From Mycolicibacterium septicum DSM 44393 (lineage in GTDB: Bacteria > Actinomycetota > Actinomycetes > Mycobacteriales > Mycobacteriaceae), in contig NZ_HG322952.1 of assembly GCF_000455325.1 (NCBI RefSeq), positions 1,063,702 to 1,127,701 on the forward strand: 64,000 nucleotides of DNA, given 5' to 3'. Under the pieces are notes generated by a model, which saw nothing but the letters and a program-made list of their open reading frames with translations, was not told where the DNA came from and ran no database searches. Both the position numbers and the translations under genes were made by a program. How positions within the stretch are numbered: the first letter of the stretch is position 1; each line of letters begins with the position of its first letter. This document shows, in pieces, positions 62,235 to 64,000 of this stretch.

Positions 62235-63857
62235 ATGAGGGTGATGGCTCAGCTCGCGATGGTGATGAACCTCGACAAGTGCATCGGCTGCCACACCTGC
62301 AGCGTCACGTGCAAGCAGGCGTGGACCAACCGCAGCGGTGTGGAGTACGTGTGGTTCAACAACGTGGAAACCCGCCCCGGACAGGGTTATCCACGGCAAT
62401 ACCAGGACCAGGAGCGGTGGAAGGGCGGCTGGACGCTCAACAAGCGCGGCAAGCTCACCCTGAAGTCCGGCTCGCGCCTCAAGCGGTTGCTGAACATCTT
62501 CGCCAACCCCGACCTGCCGACGGTGTCGGACTACTACGACCCGTGGACATACGACTACGAGAACCTCCTCTCGGCGCCGGCGATGGACACCACGCCGGTG
62601 GCCCGGCCCAAATCGTTGATCACCGGGCGGGACACCAAGGTCACCTGGGGCGCCAATTGGGACGACGACCTGGGCGGCGGCCCGGAGCAGGTGGGCCGGG
62701 ATCCGTTGCTGGCCAAGGTCAACAAGGACGCCGAGGTCGCCGAACTCTCGGCCAAGGTCAAGCTCGAGTTCGAGCAGACGTTCATGTTCTACCTGCCGCG
62801 GATCTGCGAGCACTGCCTCAATCCGGCCTGCGCGGCAGCCTGCCCGTCCGGCGCCATCTACAAACGCTCCGAAGACGGCATCGTGCTGGTGGATCAGGAC
62901 AAGTGCCGGGGCTGGCGGCAATGCGTCACCGGGTGTCCCTACAAGAAGATCTACTTCAACCACAAGACCGGCAAGGCCGAGAAGTGCACGTTCTGCTATC
63001 CGCGCGTCGAGGTCGGTATCCCCACGGTGTGTTCGGAGACCTGCGTCGGGCGGCTCCGCTACATCGGCGTGATGCTCTACGACGCGGATGCGGTGCTGGA
63101 GGCCGCCTCGGTCACCGACGACAAGGACCTCTACCCGTCACAGCTCGGGGTGTTCCTCAACCCGCACGATCCTCGCGTGGTCGCCGAAGCCGAACGGGCC
63201 GGCATCTCACCCGAATGGATTGAAGCGGCCCAGAATTCACCGGTATACCGGCTCATCGTCGACTATCAGGTGGCCCTGCCCCTGCATCCGGAGTACCGGA
63301 CCATGCCGATGGTCTGGTACGTGCCGCCGCTGTCACCGGTGGTGGACATCCTGAAGGAGACCGGGCACGACGGCGAGAACCAGAACAACCTGTTCGGCGC
63401 CATCGACACGCTGCGGATCCCGGTCGAGTACCTCGCCGAGTTGTTCACCGCGGGTGAGGTCGGCCCGGTGCGGGCCGCTCTGCAACGTCTGGCGGCCATG
63501 CGGTCCTACATGCGCGCAGCCAACCTCGGTGAGGAGTTCGACGAGACCATCCCGGAATCGGTGCGGTTGAGCGGCGATGAGATCGAGGCGATGTACCGGC
63601 TGTTGGCCATCGCCAAGTACCAGGACCGCTACGTCATCCCCACCGGGGCCGGTTCGGATGCCCACCGCCTCGACGCACTGGCCACCGGCTGCAGCCTGGA
63701 CGGCGACGGCGGGCCCGGCATGACCGCCTTCGACACCATGGTGGACAAGTTCCACCTGACCAACACCAATGACGCTGTTCCGCAGGGTGATCCGACCCGG
63801 GTCAACCTGCTCAACTGGGACGGCCGGAGCACAGACGGGTTGTTGCCGACCACATGA
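62235..63857 (+). CDS. narH: Respiratory nitrate reductase beta subunit NarH
   Basis: The 540-residue iron-sulphur electron-transfer subunit links NarI haem to NarG. Four cysteine groups are visible: CIGCHTCSVTCK near residue 16, CEHCLNPACAAACPSG near 190, CRGWRQCVTGCPYKK near 223, and CTFC...CSETC near 250-270. The Trp in CRGWRQC replaces a cysteine, the mark of the [3Fe-4S] cluster in NarH. The ATG at 62235 follows the narG stop by one base. The end overlaps narJ by four bases. Confidence 0.97.
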   Translation: MRVMAQLAMVMNLDKCIGCHTCSVTCKQAWTNRSGVEYVWFNNVETRPGQGYPRQYQDQERWKGGWTLNKRGKLTLKSGSRLKRLLNIFANPDLPTVSDYYDPWTYDYENLLSAPAMDTTPVARPKSLITGRDTKVTWGANWDDDLGGGPEQVGRDPLLAKVNKDAEVAELSAKVKLEFEQTFMFYLPRICEHCLNPACAAACPSGAIYKRSEDGIVLVDQDKCRGWRQCVTGCPYKKIYFNHKTGKAEKCTFCYPRVEVGIPTVCSETCVGRLRYIGVMLYDADAVLEAASVTDDKDLYPSQLGVFLNPHDPRVVAEAERAGISPEWIEAAQNSPVYRLIVDYQVALPLHPEYRTMPMVWYVPPLSPVVDILKETGHDGENQNNLFGAIDTLRIPVEYLAELFTAGEVGPVRAALQRLAAMRSYMRAANLGEEFDETIPESVRLSGDEIEAMYRLLAIAKYQDRYVIPTGAGSDAHRLDALATGCSLDGDGGPGMTAFDTMVDKFHLTNTNDAVPQGDPTRVNLLNWDGRSTDGLLPTT

Positions 63858-64000
63858 AGCTACTAACCCTCGGCCGCAGAACAGGAACAGGTTCTGCGCT
63901 CTCCGAACGCCAGCAGCGGCTGGTGTGGCGCATCACCGCCCTGCTGCTCGACTACCCGACGGCCGAAACAGCCGATCTCGTCGGCCAACTGGCCACCGCC
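63854..64000 (+). CDS. narJ: Nitrate reductase assembly chaperone NarJ (cut by the right edge)
   Basis: The ATG overlaps the narH stop (ATGA) and the frame stays open for 49 codons to the window end. The visible N-terminus includes QQRLVWRITALLLDYPTAET, with the LLLDYP segment typical of NarJ, the private chaperone that helps load the molybdenum cofactor into NarG. Identification rests on this segment and on the narGHJI gene order. narI should follow outside the window. Confidence 0.88.
   Translation, partial: MKLLTLGRRTGTGSALSERQQRLVWRITALLLDYPTAETADLVGQLATA

Overview
The window is high-GC actinobacterial DNA, most likely from a fast-growing mycobacterium (Mycolicibacterium type). From about 30.4 to 57.4 kb it follows, gene for gene, the cholesterol-catabolism segment that in M. 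tuberculosis runs from Rv3534c (hsaF) to Rv3553 (ipdC). It also carries mycobacterial genes such as rqlH, ddn and cyp125. The species call is inference from gene order and protein resemblance.

Region 1 (1-25.2 kb, minus strand) is a nonribosomal peptide synthetase operon. It is read mbtH, then a 6519-residue synthetase, then a second synthetase that leaves the left edge. My domain reading is Cstarter-A-T / C-A-nMT-T / C-A-T / C-A-T / C-A-nMT-T / C, then A-T-C-A-T-C... in the second protein. That gives at least seven adenylation domains and two N-methylating modules. No epimerase or thioesterase is visible. A starter-type condensation domain suggests an N-acylated peptide. I cannot match it to a known product, and it is the best candidate here for an undescribed system.

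Region 2 (25.2-30.4 kb) holds a 1.17-kb stretch with no convincing gene, the RecQ-like helicase gene rqlH, and a divergent gene for a secreted alpha/beta hydrolase. The hydrolase gene runs head-on into hsaF with a 4-base overlap.

Region 3 (30.4-46.2 kb) is the KstR-type cholesterol block. hsaE-hsaG-hsaF process the A-ring fragment, and kstD-chsH3 diverge from them across a KstR-like operator. The operon cyp125-chsE1-chsE2-chsH2-chsH1-ltp2 carries out terminal oxidation and the last side-chain steps. fadA5, a small gene and ddn run the other way from a second KstR-like site. Where M. tuberculosis has PPE63, this genome has a minus-strand pair of type VII secretion-like genes downstream of ltp2.

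Region 4 (46.2-52.1 kb) is an insertion relative to M. tuberculosis between ddn and the Rv3548c homologue. It has three tandem secreted histidine-phosphatase paralogues, each with a long Ala/Lys-rich helical tail and its own hairpin, followed by an NmrA-like gene.

Region 5 (52.1-57.4 kb) is the KstR2-type block for rings C and D. Two short-chain dehydrogenase genes diverge from echA20-ipdA-ipdB-ipdC across a perfect KstR2 palindrome.

Region 6 (57.4-64 kb) has a methyltransferase gene, a 414-base upstream region with two inverted repeats, and the start of a respiratory nitrate reductase operon (narG, narH, narJ cut by the right edge). No tRNA, rRNA, CRISPR array or insertion sequence was recognised.
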